From contig JAMKCF010000002.1 in assembly GCA_023634235.1 (NCBI GenBank), positions 4,526,722-4,590,721 of the forward strand: DNA of 64,000 bases. Direction: 5' to 3'. The notes beneath the pieces are model-generated. The model worked only from the letters and a program-made list of their open reading frames with translations, had not been told where the DNA came from and did not search any database. Within the stretch, counting starts at the first letter, position 1, and every line of letters begins with the position of its first letter. This document shows positions 1-11,766 of the stretch, piece after piece. A program made the translations under genes and the position numbers. The DNA is from Pisaster brevispinus. Lineage: Eukaryota; Echinodermata; Asteroidea; Forcipulatida; Asteriidae.

Positions 1-1440
1 AGGGGCTCAGATTGTTTTTTTATCGTACATGCTCTGTGATCATGGTGATGATGCACTCTGAAGTGATTTCTGATGGCCACTTCCTCCTGACTTCATTGAG
101 CAAATGTTTTAAAGATGGCATTTGAACTCTGAAATGCATGAACTTGAAAAAATGTGGGGACAAATTTTGGCAGACAGATTTTAAATTTTGGCGATGACTT
201 CTTAAACGTGGGGGGTGCCACAGAAAGCATGGTGGTGCGACAACCTTTGTTTACATTTTGGAGAACACTGAATCTATGACCCTACCTTTAAACCCTTGCC
301 GATCAAAGAACATCAGTATCTGAAATAAAGATGAATCAGAAATACAATAGTGAAAATCAAGTGTGAAAACTCAAGTCTACTGTTTTGTTTTTATAACTAA
401 AACAGCCGGTCACTATCTTCAGTCCATCTTGTTCATTCAATTTGTAAATAATGTTGTAAATAATATGTAAATATTGTGAATAAATTCATGTAAAAAAAAT
501 AATTGTTCGTTAAAACAATCATCATGTTGACCCTTTTTTAGTATTGTGCCAGTTAAATTTGGTTAACATATATAATATGGCTATGACTGAATGAAAATAG
601 TGGGCCAAACAACAATATTCAGTTGCAGTAATTTATGTTAATAATATTAATAGAAAAATATACACGTACAGGTTTAAAAATTAAGTCACATCTTAGAAAT
701 AAATGAATCTTTATATTTAATAAATTACTGGCACTGCCTAAGACCCTTGCCCCATACAATTATGGGGCATGGCATCTACCTCAGGTCATGTCTCACTCTC
801 AGCAGCACTCAGCCATGTCAGCAGGCCACTAAAAATGCACGACGAGTGCACTACTACTATTTACTACACTAGCCTAGACTGAAAAATTATGAGTAAACTT
901 TTCATTCTTCTTACGATTTCCAAAAAAAAAAAAACCTCTTCATTGTCAGCGGTCCAACACGGATAAAATACATGCAAGCTCATGACTCAAGAGTCTACAG
1001 TTTTCCCAGCAAAATTTAATACACGTGTAAAACGTGAACGGCCGGAACAACATGTGCAACACACATGTCACATGCATGCATTGCACTATCTAACGTGTAC
1101 AAAATCCTGCTTCGTCGTCATTTTCAACTCGACATTTAATAACCTAAAACCCTTGGCCCAGACTTACCTTCTGGATAAAATGGCTCTTGGTGATTTCTTT
1201 TCCATACAATCCAAGTTTTAGGAAATTCTTTACGGCAGATTTTAAAATAAAATGCTGCAAACACGAGCAATTTAGGGATGAGGCTTCTCCGCCTTCCGCG
1301 ATGTGTCACGTGACCTATTTCCCGCTGCCTTCACCAATTGTAAACATAATTTGCATAAAATTCCTTATTAAATCTGACCTAAGATGAATATTCATAATAT
1401 TCAAACTTAAAACCATCGAAAAATAACTGGTAGCCAATCG
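1..1440. other. Left flank, possible 3' UTR of an upstream gene
   Basis: No convincing coding region is visible. Two AATAAA hexamers on the plus strand (324-329 and 479-484) lie in an AT-rich stretch, the second followed within a dozen bases by an A-run. This could be the 3' UTR of a gene entering from the left, but no coding end is seen to confirm it. The rest, up to about 1440, is unique sequence without recognisable repeats. The small open frames here (for example 982-1221) have no domain features. Confidence 0.3.
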
Positions 1441-1448
1441 GAATTAAG

Positions 1449-1505
1449 TATATAAAAAGATCATTGGGTCAACGGTTGAGTGTGCATTCGTAATGAATGA
1501 CGTCA
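1449..1505 (+). promoter_or_regulatory. Candidate core promoter upstream of C1q gene 1
   Basis: A TATA-like stretch (TATATAAAAA, 1449-1458) is followed at 1498-1505 by a perfect palindromic CRE/ATF site (TGACGTCA). This sits just left of 1577, where homology to the other two C1q blocks begins. Copies 2 and 3 have their own TATA box and 5' UTR exon in sequence that copy 1 lacks, so copy 1 would need a separate start, and this is the best-looking candidate. No clear donor site joining it to the coding exon was found. Confidence 0.3.
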
Positions 1506-2097
1506 TAAGGGCACTGTTTGTCGCATGGCGCGCTACGGCCAACAGAGGGCGTGTTCTTACAACGCTGAAACAGCCGTGGGAAAACGACAAAAGTTGTTCA
1601 AAACGATTCAGTACGTAGAGCGCGAACACGTTATTTATGAGGGTTTGAGGTTCACATCCTGCTATGTTTTTCTTTGTTCATTCCAAATCAACTGTTTTGA
1701 TGTATACGAATCAGTATTTAACGCACTAGAAATTGCATCAACTCCGTCAACTCTGAAGTTCACAGGGAACGTTTGGGTTGGTTCGTGTTTGGCGGAAAGC
1801 CGTTCTCGAAATCTGCCAATTCACCAAAGGTGACTTTGGTGGCCCAAAAGAACAACAACTTACTTGGTATTCAGATAAGTATTGGAAGTTGCCGTACAAA
1901 TTTGTTTTCTTCTCTTCTCCGTGGTCTGAGCGGTACCAGGTGACACCAGGCGGTCAACGCATAATGTTTTAGGAATCATTTCTTTTTCTAGAGTACAAAC
2001 GACGCCTCAAAAATAGGCCTCCACCCAAAAAAAAAAGTAAAGTAATGTTTTAAGAGTTTACAATAATCTGTTATCAGTCTAGAAAAATACAAAGGTA

Positions 2098-2362
2098 CAA
2101 ATTGACCCGGATTCCGGTTCCAGAGGACCGTGTTAATGAAGTATGAGATATCGCCCAACTCATAAGGCCGGACGGCCACTTCAAGGTGAGGGCTACAACC
2201 CATATCAACTGTCACCAGAGGCACGTTGCCACCTACTCTTGGAGCTGGAACAGGGTTACACCCTTTACAGTCCGTAAGGATATAGGCATGGGTATCACCC
2301 ACTAGGAGCCTGGCTGGTAGAGCAGAATGCACTACTCTCCCAAGTTGTTACTAAGCAATGAT
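2098..2362 (-). repeat. Compact SINE-like block inside the C1q 5' intron
   Basis: This roughly 260-bp stretch is richer in G+C than its surroundings and very well conserved in all three blocks (also 28611-28876 and 57179-57442). On the minus strand it has a dense, structured look, running from GGAGAGTAGTGCATTC to an end near CCGGAATCCGGGTCAA. I suspect a SINE or conserved repeat core, but no clear pol III boxes or target duplication are visible. The minus-strand open frame across it is probably accidental. Confidence 0.35.
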
Positions 2363-3915
2363 GGTTTTACCCTAAGCACTCAAACAAAGAGCCACTGATA
2401 AAAGGGTAACGGCACGAAAGTGGATATTGAACAAAATCTTATCATCCGAAATCAAACGAAATCTACGTTTTTCCTAAACTTTAAAAATATTGAGGTCTTC
2501 GGCCAACAAAAATACAGTTCTAAATGATTTATTGTGTGTATTTGTTGGCAAACCTTTACCGAAAGATGACGTTATTGAAATTTCTTTTGTGTGATACTTT
2601 CATCCAAACCTTTTGAAGAAACACACGACCAAAAATTGGAAGTGTTTTTGTTGTTGTTGTGTAAGGTTTACGTTTAGGAAATACAAGTAAAAGACCGAAT
2701 TGAATCACTGGAGAGTAGTTGTCATCCAGGTCCTTCCGTCTGGTGTCGTCATATTTTGTGTCGTGAATGAACCCGTCTTTACGCCATCTGTGATCGACGG
2801 TGACTGTATTCTGGCAGTGACGCAATTTATAATAAATTGTGACGTCCTTCTTTCTGTCATAATAAAGTGTTATCTAACCCAACCCGTCCTTCTACCGTTA
2901 TCTTTGCCCGTAACTTGTTATTGTTGCATCCGTTCACCACAAAACCGTCTAACTATTGTTAGTATTCATCAAGAGTCATAATGTAAATAAAAAAACATAT
3001 ATCCACAAACATTTTATCAAATGTTACCACGACAACCGTTTTTGTGACAATGCTTTAACGTTTAAGCGTGTCTTGTCGGTTTGTTTTCGTTTCAACATTT
3101 GTTAAATACGACTGATGTTTGTTTATAACAAACAAGTACTGTTCTGTTACACCTGATAATATTAACTGCGTTGTATACGTTCAAAATATGCGCCATATCC
3201 GGCCGTCATCGAAGACTTTCTGTTTTCACGGTTTATTTTTATGATTATAGTATTTTTAATATGCTAATTTTCAGACTTTCAGTCCTAGAAACAATGTAGA
3301 ATCACCAACAAGGGCCCAATATAATGTATATGGTTATCGTGCGTGTGCTCGTGCGTAAGTAACTTTGTTTTATTTGAATAGAACGCTGCCACATATTTTA
3401 AGCGCTTGCCCTGATAGCAAAGAATGGTGATTGCAAGCACATAATTTGACGGTAAGCAGAGCAGTGAAATTGGGCCTTGGTCTCATCAAATCATTCTCGG
3501 ACCCAAAAGCGGGCGGTCAATCGTTTATAACATGAAACAAATAGTTTAATATTCGTTTATTTTTTAAGAGAAACGGATTAAAAACAAATTAATAACAGTA
3601 CACAAAAAGTTGAATTAACCATTTTGGGGGGAATTGGATAACCAACAATTACAGCATCCCAACTAACACAAAATAGTGCCCTATTATCTATTATGTCAAA
3701 ACAAAACTGTAAAGTAGTCCCTCAAAAACAGTCGGACGTTGAAGTCTTCAGGAAATTGATTTAGGTGTACTACTGGAGTTCCGTAAAACCGAAACGCTAG
3801 AAATAATACCGCAATCATGAAAAGAGCCAATTTGAAGAAAACAACAACTAATTTCTATACTTACGAACAATGTTATAATCGCTTTTTTGTTTTCCTTCTT
3901 TTTTTTTTATTTCAG

Positions 3916-4722
3916 ATGATGATTACTTCAACATTGGCCCTTGTTTTTGGATTAATGAAAATTCAGTTCATGGTGGCTACAGTTGCAGTTTCACCCGATC
4001 CCGATGTGACGTGTAATTCCTGCTGCCAGGGCCGAGACGGAATACATGGAATTCCCGGATCAAACGGGAACCATGGGCCAGTGGGTCCAAGAGGTGATGC
4101 AGGCTCTCCTGGTGAGGTTGGTGAACCCGGGACTAAAGGCGACAAGGGGTCAGATGGACTGGTTGGTGAGCAAGGCGTTAAAGGGGATCATGGACTGAAG
4201 GGAGAGCAGGGAGTCGGTCAACCATGGAAACAAGGACCTCAAGGTATGCCTGGAATGGATGGTTTGAAGGGGGAGAGAGGTGAACCTGGACCAGCTGGAC
4301 AGACTGGTGAAGCAGGTGAATGTAGTACGCGACGGTCAGCCTTCACTGCATTGAGGAATACCCGCTTCAGCCCTGCATCCTCCTATGATCCTCTGCCCTT
4401 TAAAGAGTTACTGTTTTCAGAGGAAGGAACTGATTTCAACTTGAGTAACGGCACGTTTACATGCACTGTGCCTGGGATATACGTCTTCATGTTCTCAGTC
4501 CTGAAAGTATCAAGTGGGTCTTACCTGCATGTTCGTCTGATGAAGAACCATAACAACATTGTTTCAGGGTATGTATTCGCTGCAGGTAATCATCCAGTGA
4601 GCAGCAGTGCGGTTATTCCCCTGCACTATGGAGATCAAGTTCACTTAGCTGTATACGGTCAAGTACAAGGTAACTCTTACCATTACACGTCTTTCACTGG
4701 ATTCCTGTTGTACGAAGTCTAA
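3916..4722 (+). CDS. Secreted collagen-like C1q-domain protein, copy 1
   Basis: 268 residues encoded in one exon. The start is the ATG directly after a strong acceptor (pyrimidine tract ending TTTCAG, 3911-3915). An open extension upstream to 3817 reads through that tract and is rejected. Residues 1-26 form a hydrophobic signal-like segment. C33, C36 and C37 could form interchain disulphides. Gly-X-Y repeats run from G39 to about 136, with a one-residue slip at G99-V-G101, the kind of interruption known in C1q stalks. Residues 140-268 are the C1q head, with the G-I-Y-V-F-M-F signature (187-193) and F-T-G-F-L-L-Y near the end. N175 and N178 are N-glycosylation sequons. The likely role is an extracellular trimeric recognition lectin. 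Unusually, one stalk glycine (residue 104) is Trp, whereas copies 2 and 3 keep Gly. Confidence 0.92.
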   Translation: MMITSTLALVFGLMKIQFMVATVAVSPDPDVTCNSCCQGRDGIHGIPGSNGNHGPVGPRGDAGSPGEVGEPGTKGDKGSDGLVGEQGVKGDHGLKGEQGVGQPWKQGPQGMPGMDGLKGERGEPGPAGQTGEAGECSTRRSAFTALRNTRFSPASSYDPLPFKELLFSEEGTDFNLSNGTFTCTVPGIYVFMFSVLKVSSGSYLHVRLMKNHNNIVSGYVFAAGNHPVSSSAVIPLHYGDQVHLAVYGQVQGNSYHYTSFTGFLLYEV

Positions 4723-4745
4723 ACAAAATAGAGATACACACGAAA

Positions 4746-4772
4746 ATTAAATATATTAGACAAATAATTAAA
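4746..4772 (+). terminator. Polyadenylation signals of C1q gene 1
   Basis: Two ATTAAA hexamers (4746-4751 and 4767-4772) lie 24 and 45 bases after the stop codon. At the first position copy 2 has AATAAA and copy 3 has AATGAA. At the second, copy 3 keeps ATTAAA and copy 2 has lost it. Usage is inferred. Confidence 0.45.
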
Positions 4773-7700
4773 TACACAAAAACTAACATATACTTTAATG
4801 TGTGATGTTATTTTGAAAATATCTTCTAAATTTAAACAATTAGTTTATCGGGGAAAAGCAGGCGTTTTCGTTTTTCTAACATGAAACGTGTTTGTGTTAA
4901 TTCATGTAATTCATGATGACGACTCACATGCATTAATTTTTCCTAAAAAGTGAAATTGGATTGTAAAAAAAAAGTAATTCGAAAAAAATGCAAACTTTTC
5001 TTTGCAGTGCGGATTTACGTAGCACGTTATAATTTGTCGGTTTACCTACTAAACTGTCATGCAGTCTGGGAATTCGTATTGCATTAGGGTATGACGTTTC
5101 TTCACATCATTATCGAGCCTATTTTCAATCAGAGTGGCTGGATATGTTTATTTTATGTACAAATCGGTCAATATCCCATCAGAGGGGCTAGATTTACGTA
5201 TTCCGGGTTAGTTAAGCAAGTAATTGTAAACAGACAAACAACAGTAACAATTTGACATACATCGACCTTAATACAGGTTGATTAAACATAATCCATGATG
5301 GCGACCTTCTATGGACATTTTAAATTTGGTAAACAAACACGTAAAACAAAATCATCAAACAACGTTAAAAACGTAACCCTTGTTGTCAACTTGTGTATTT
5401 ACAATTTGACCCTAGATAATGTACGATAATAATTCGGAAGGTTTTGTGTTAATTTGATACAGCATTGTTAAGCTAGGGAGAAACGAAATGGTGCGATACA
5501 TTGTGTGTGCCCCCTCCTTCCACAATTGGTGCCGTTAAATTGAAATAATATCTTGTTTCTCCTCGTAATTACAAGTCTCTACAATGTTCAATGAAATTTT
5601 AAATGGTTTGTATTTTGTCCAAAGCAGAAGAAACAGGAGTTGTTCCTTTGAGGCACCTCTAGGCCCAATTGCCCTAAGAAGAATCACTTGTACTGTAGCT
5701 GTTTAAGCAAATCACTACTTAATGCACAACTATGTATTCACTCCACCCTCCCAGATTTTCCCATTCCATTGCATTTTACATCATTTGAAATGATAAACTT
5801 TGAAAATTCTGCTCTGTTTTTAAATTCATTTGTTACAAAGTGGTTTTCTTTTCTTCAAATAAAATTACACTCGACACCTTCGCTCTTGAGCATTATATAA
5901 ATATACCCTTTTGACTTAATCAAAAATATCAAGCAAAGGTTATTTGGATTTGGGCCCATATAAAATATAAAAGGGGGCACCATCTTACTGATTAAGCCTT
6001 GCATCTATCTGCTCAATCAACTATTTATATGATACCCTTTGTTTACACAATTCAGCATGAACTTCAACATATCTTATATCTTGACTTGTCAATATTGGGC
6101 TGTTCTTTGAGCACATATAATGTTAAGTACCATTGTGAGTGTTGATGTTTAATCAATTTAACCATAATTGAATTAGATTTTTTTAATTACGCAACAATTC
6201 CTCTCTGGACCATGCAGACCAATCTGTTTTTCTTGTCCGATAACGTGTGAATTTCGCTGTGAAAATGTTTCAAATAAAATTGCCCTTGTTTACGTTTTAA
6301 CGTGAAGTTAGTGACTTGTAAGTGTACCCTTCTGTCTTCGGGGACTCTTTTAACTAGGGAATGAGTTCATCACAAAATCGTATTTGAACGTAAAATCCCT
6401 CTTTAAAGGCAATTCCCTTGATCATAAAAGAAGAAGGTCGTCACGGAAAATCAGTTTGTATTACTAAAAAAAACCTAATTAATTATGAATAATAACTGAT
6501 AAAATTGTTGAAAAATACAGTGTGTCAAAGTTGACTATCATTTTCAGAGTGTACTAGAAGTGAAAGCATAAAAGGCCAGAGTTATGGAAGTTTTGATGTG
6601 TCACCCGGATGTGTTAAATGCTTATTAGCTTATTAGCTACTACCTGGGCGGAGATTGGAAGTTGGCAGGGACCACTACTTTCGCTTAGTTGATCGGATCG
6701 AAGGGGCTCCTCGTTATTAACTTCACTGACGCGGAGTGAGTTCTTAATTGGTTTAAACGTTTTGACCAACTTGCTCCAGTCATTGTCCTACCTTCCCCAT
6801 AGTTAACAGCTAATAAGCTAGACTGTTATTTTCAGAAGTACGTAGTTTCCCAAAAGTCTCCCGAATTCCAAAATCTACTCAGCGACATTAGAATAAAGAG
6901 CAAGACCTAGTTCCCTAAGAACAAATTTACTCAGCTGGTAGATATACACATGGTGTTACCGCAAACCGTATTTACATCGGTTTATATCTTGTATTGATTT
7001 GAAATTGTTAGGTTTGTTATGAATCGAGGAAAAGAAAACCAATATTAATTTGGACGAAAATTAGTTTGCGTTTCGGCTTCCGGGCCAAAACCCCTAATAA
7101 TAGTATTATCAATTACAATACATATTTGTACATGTTTTAGTTGACATATTACGTTATATGAATATCTAAGTTTTGTCATGATTTGAGGTATAAATCGAGT
7201 GCTTGGGTGTTAAGGCTAGTTTGAAGTCATATTTACTTATTTGGTTTCGTACATTTTGACAGGTAGATTTCCTTCTAAGACTGTCATACATGTACATGCA
7301 AAGAAGACGAGCGAAAGGTGTGTTCTGATGCCATCAAAGCATTTGACTAATTTATTGTTTGATTTGCTTTCAGCAGCTCAGAAATAATAAAATAACAAAT
7401 GGATTTTACACCAATGGTTTATTAAGAGTATATTTGAAAAATATCATTACCGTAGGTAGGGCCACAATTTGTAGATTTATTTAGCGTATTGCTTCTTTAT
7501 ATGTATAATAAACAATAATTAGACACATTGATACACTGAAAGTAACATGTGAAATTTGAATACAATGTCTACTTGCTGATCAAAATTAACAAACTATCAC
7601 AGTTTTGTTTATAAAAACGTCGTATCCATCCACGTTTAGCGACATCATAAATGAACAAATGAACCCAGTTCTAGCAACAGATCCTTACTATTAACCTTTA

Positions 7701-9600
7701 TGTAAGTTTGTTTTTGATAACAGCTCATGTAATCGTTTGTATGGAAGACATTAAATTAATCATTGGCAAGTACATGTGTGATCAATCATAGATTTACGTT
7801 ATAGTATACGATAAACATACCTCAAAATTCTGGAAGGGGTGGGGTTGAAATATATCTAAACAAAACCACCGTTTATTTTCAAAGCGTAGTCATTTCATGA
7901 TCCATATTCAATTGTCAATGACTATAACGCCAAGTTCACGTTTTTCAGATTGTGTACAATTTTAATTACGGATTTTCCTTCATGCGTGGACATAACCGCT
8001 CCAGATTTTCGGTGATATCACAAAAAACGCTTCCACCTTTTGAAAGGAAATTTTCACAGGTCGGTTTTATTGTATAGATTTACACTTATGAAGGGTTAAA
8101 ACAGTCGAACGGTTCCGAAAGCCAAAGTTATTCGTTTCTTTTAAAAACGTTAAAGAGAAAGAAACGTCCTGCTAATTTTGACTCCAGACGTTGATGGGGT
8201 TCGAAAAAATACCTTGAACAATTGTCAATAACTTTCTCGGTCTGATTGCTTTCAGGCGACAGCTATGATGACACCATCAATAAAAACATGAATATAAGTC
8301 CAGCAACGGACCCTTATTAAGTCTGTTATCAATTCAATACTTTATCTCCACTCTATCAATCAATAATACATAGAGGGAAAAATACAGAGTGGAAGGTGAT
8401 TAAGTGGTGTGGGTCTCCAAGAAACAGAGCTTGTCGAGTAGAGACCCCAATGACGTGTGTAGCTTAAAAGTTTCAGTTGAATACATAATTTGAGTTTGCA
8501 TGTTACACACATAATGAATGGAACTAAAATAATCTGTTGTGCATAAAAATGTTGATAAAAGATCCCATATTCGTATATTGAAGACATACAAAACTTATTA
8601 TAGGAGGTCAAAAATATAATCAATTGTTTAGATTTACGTTTTTAATGCATCATATCATAACTTTTTTGGGAGGATTGGGGTTGAATTTTCTCTGAAATAC
8701 CACCTTTGTTTTCACAGCTAATGATTTAGACATTAAACAATTATATTAAATTGTCAATGACTTTATAGAAAATGTTTATCAGAGAGAATAAAAGTGTAGA
8801 CTCTAGTTCTGACATACTGTTTAATGGATTTATTTCTGTATGTGATATGGCTAGTAATTCTGTATGTGCGGGTTTTAAATAATTAAGTTTCTCATAAAGA
8901 GAAAACCTTTTCTTGTGTCTTTTAAATATACAGAATAAACGACTGGATCAGAACCTCATTACTGAACAACCCTTCACATATTGGTGGCACTCAACGAAGG
9001 GGGGGGGGAGCGAGATGTGTACTAAGAGAATGCAATTAGAGGCCATTTTGTGTAAAAAAAACCAGCATGTCCACACACAGGGTAACAGACTGGACTGCAC
9101 TTTGTGTTTGGCTGCATTTGGACCCAAAACGACGTCCAACAACCACGTGACAAAAGAACAAAAGATCCCTACATGTCGTAACTCCCACAATACACAGGTC
9201 GGGGGGGGGGGGGCTGCAAAGCGGTGTTCTCAACAAAAATGTTTTTCCATCGCCCCATACCAGTTACCCTCTGTACTAACCTGTGCAAACCGTGGCGACA
9301 GTCTCATTAGGTACACCCCAAACACCCCCTTCCTCGATTGGTTATCTTTTCCTCTCATTTGGAACCTATACCTAATCGAGTTGTACAAAGTCTGGCGCCG
9401 CCACCGGCGTGTAATGCAATTGGAAAATATTGTGAGAGGTAAATAATTCACAATATCAGGGTTTTCATATACTTCGTGTCTAATGAAAACTTTACAAACA
9501 AGTCATATTTCAACCTCAGTGCTCGAAACTGATGAAGCGTCATGTCTTTTTAAAACACACTATTGAAATCCCGGAGCTAGACATTGAAGTTGTTCCTTTA
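4773..9600. other. Non-coding spacer between C1q gene 1 and Ig1
   Basis: About 4.8 kb of AT-rich sequence shared with the other blocks. No domain-bearing frame is present. Small open frames here (5688-5900, 8360-8623, 8913-9446) lack recognisable features, and their conservation between blocks follows the DNA duplication. From about 8105 to 9387 it is almost identical to copy 3, clearly closer than the sequence to its left. G-runs occur at 9001-9009 and 9202-9212. Confidence 0.6.
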
Positions 9601-9669
9601 ATGTGATGAGTGCGCCCAGTGATTTGCAACTAATGTAATCTCATCCTGACTTTTAAAATATTCTCCAAC

Positions 9670-11723
9670 ATGGATTTAACGTCTTGGTTCAATCCTTTGC
9701 TCCTCGTTGTTTTCATTATGTGTTCTCTGGATACAACTCAACTCTTTGGGGTCCATTCACAATGTGTAATTCTACACAGAATTTCACCAGGGGGTGATAT
9801 CAATAAAGGTGACGAAGTGAAGCTTCAATGTAATGTCAGTAGACTTGCAGCAAGTCATTTCATAGAATGGGTTTGAATCTACATGAATGTAAGCGTGATA
9901 ATAGCAACAAATGGGACAAGTCTAGACCAGAGATATGAAATTGACACTATATCTGACACGTCTAGATCTGGAATATCAATTCAACAAGTTTTTATCATCA
10001 AAAACGTCAGTAAAACTAATACATCATTGACCTGTCGTATCAATGACTCTGGAAGCGAAATGATGAGCAGCAGTCCTCTGTTCTCTAGTAACATTAATGA
10101 ATATGTTCATTACTTCCCATCACCTATGTACCCCATCTGCTTCCCTGATGGTGATTACACTGTACAAGAAGGAACGCAGTAAGCTTTGAGCTGCACATCC
10201 GAGAAAGGGACCCAACAGATTTGATGCCAATTCCGTCAACTGCTATGTTTGTGTGGCTGTTTTTGGATAGCAGCAACGAAGGAAAAGCATTTATCAATCT
10301 CACGTTGAATGAAACTTATAATGGTTATAAATTCCAATGTACAATCACTAGTGAATATTTCACAGAAAGAAGTAGATCCTGCATCATCGGACCAATCACA
10401 GTGACCAATATAACAACTGAAAACCCAGGTGAAACTGAGTCCACATCCAACCAAGAAACAAATGACTTTCGTACAACAGATGATGGGAGTAGTATCCAAA
10501 CAACGACGAGCATCTCAGGTGATATGACGACAACTATCAACCCATCCAGCCTCCCTATTGCCATCATAGCAGGAGCCGCTGGGGGTGCTGGTGGTTTCTT
10601 ATTCCTCATAGTGATAACACTGATTGTACTCTACGTGTGTAGATGTTGCTGATTCAATGATAAATCACGCAGATCATCATTACGGCTGACTGACTTACCA
10701 CCAAATGAAAGAGTTGAAGACCAAAACACCTGCCATGACATTAATCGTAGTGAACCCAATATGTCCACGAGCGTGAATAAGACTGACCTCATGACAGAAA
10801 ACAAACCTGATCTGAGAATGCCACCACAATCTGAACCAAAATCATCCCACCTTGGCACACAGGAGATGCTAAATAATGACGGTGAGGCAGCAGACTTCAT
10901 TTCTCAAAAAAGTTCTCACTTCACTCTCAAAACAATGAATAAGAAAGTCCATGATCTTAAGGGATTTCAAGCTTTAAAATGACCATGTCTGATGAATGCA
11001 TCTCTGAAAAGAAAGATGAGGAGCATCTTGGAACAGTAGAGCCCAATGAAGGATATACTCATACGTATGGATTGGTGAAAAAATCGAATCGAGTCTCACA
11101 GGAAAGTAAGAAGAAGCAGCCGGAGATTACGACAGATGGACCAGATCCTTGGGCCGATGTTTCACTCAATCAGCATGAGAACATAAATCCACCATCGACC
11201 AAAAATGAATATGCAGAGATGCTTTCCCTCTCTGATGACCCAGGCTACAGCGGGAAACCAACAGCTACAGTAAGACATGTGTCCCACACCCCCAAACCAC
11301 CCATTCCCACTAAACCTTTCTTAGATCATCAGTCATCACGCCGTACCAACACTAATCAAGCCCCACCAGTGTTGCCAAAAAACCATCAAGAAGTTTAAAC
11401 CCAAGGAGAAAAATCCACCAGCAGATGAGTTTGAGAATCGAGATGAGACACCTCTGCCCTCTACAGTAGCACCGAGTGTATCCCCACATCCTCGATCACC
11501 ACTATCGCCTCTCATTGATCATGAGGAGAATGCCTCAGAGGAGGGATACGATGAGGAAAGAAGCGATGAGGTACCACCGGATACCCAGGTACCTCATGAG
11601 GCTCGTACAGCGGATGATAATGGCCTAATGTACACTGAGCTTGATTTGCAATCTGCAACATCAGACGCCATGCCTCAACCACAGGAGGAACAGACAGTGT
11701 ACGCTAGTATCACAAGCAAGTAG
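9670..11723 (+). pseudogene. Ig1: two-Ig-domain ITIM/ITSM receptor, alpha ectodomain with type I tail, disrupted
   Basis: Intronless relic of a type I membrane receptor. Order: signal peptide (hydrophobic, from the ATG at 9670), V-type Ig domain (K-L-Q-C, I-E-W, S-L-T-C), second Ig domain starting at P-M-Y-P-I-C, Thr/Ser-rich stalk (about 10420-10545), membrane segment (about 10548-10643) and a long tail. The tail has a Pro-rich stretch (P-K-P-P-I-P, about 11295), an ITIM (L-M-Y-T-E-L) and a C-terminal ITSM (T-V-Y-A-S-I) just before the stop. Against its paralogues it shows in-frame stops at 9874 (TGA), 10180 (TAA) and 10650 (TGA), and frameshifts near 10215, 10978 and 11365. ITIM/ITSM tyrosines in this receptor class recruit SH2-domain phosphatases or adaptors. 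No translation across the full length is possible as written. Confidence 0.85.
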
Positions 11724-11760
11724 AAGGATCGTGGTTTTGGCACTTCGGTTTAATATGTTT

Positions 11761-11766
11761 AATAAA
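11761..11766 (+). terminator. Polyadenylation signal after Ig1
   Basis: AATAAA lies 37 bases downstream of the Ig1 stop codon, a normal distance for the transcript end of a real gene. A T-run and then a long A-tract (about 11912-11938) follow, but the hexamer is not directly followed by a tail. The locus therefore does not look like a recent processed retrocopy. Confidence 0.5.

Larger units (their letters stand above)
1577..9387. repeat. Duplicated C1q block, copy 1
   Basis: This stretch matches 28124-34077 and 56657-63547 almost base for base, with scattered substitutions and small indels. The left edge is sharp: the match starts at GGGAAAACGACAAAAG (1577) and the sequence to its left is unrelated. 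Copy 3 lacks about 0.95 kb corresponding to roughly 5147-6100. Copy 2 lacks about 0.2 kb around 6733-6940 and stops matching near 7633. The block holds an intron-like 5' part, the C1q coding exon and about 4.7 kb of non-coding spacer leading to the Ig receptor. Confidence 0.9.

Noticed and set aside
982..1387. Two small plus-strand open frames in the left flank
   Set aside because: No domain, no conservation, and normal length for chance frames in this sequence.
2700..2981. Open frame of 93 codons conserved in blocks 1 and 3 (shorter in block 2)
   Set aside because: Conservation follows the whole duplicated DNA, it is shortened in copy 2, has no domain and lies in the predicted intron.
3817..3915. 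Open extension of the C1q gene 1 frame upstream of the chosen start
   Set aside because: It crosses a pyrimidine tract and a consensus acceptor, and the matching sequence in copies 2 and 3 is not open in the same way. It is intron.
3963..4145. Minus-strand open frame with Pro/Gly pattern
   Set aside because: Mirror image of the collagen repeat on the plus strand, repeated at 30507-30689.
8360..8623. Minus-strand frame of 87 codons identical in block 3
   Set aside because: The DNA itself is nearly identical over 1.3 kb, so identity is no evidence for coding. No domain or start context.
9874..9876. TGA in Ig1 as a recoded (for example selenocysteine) codon
   Set aside because: The aligned Ig2 codon is Ser, there is no Cys/Sec context, and several other lesions follow. 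It is a nonsense mutation.
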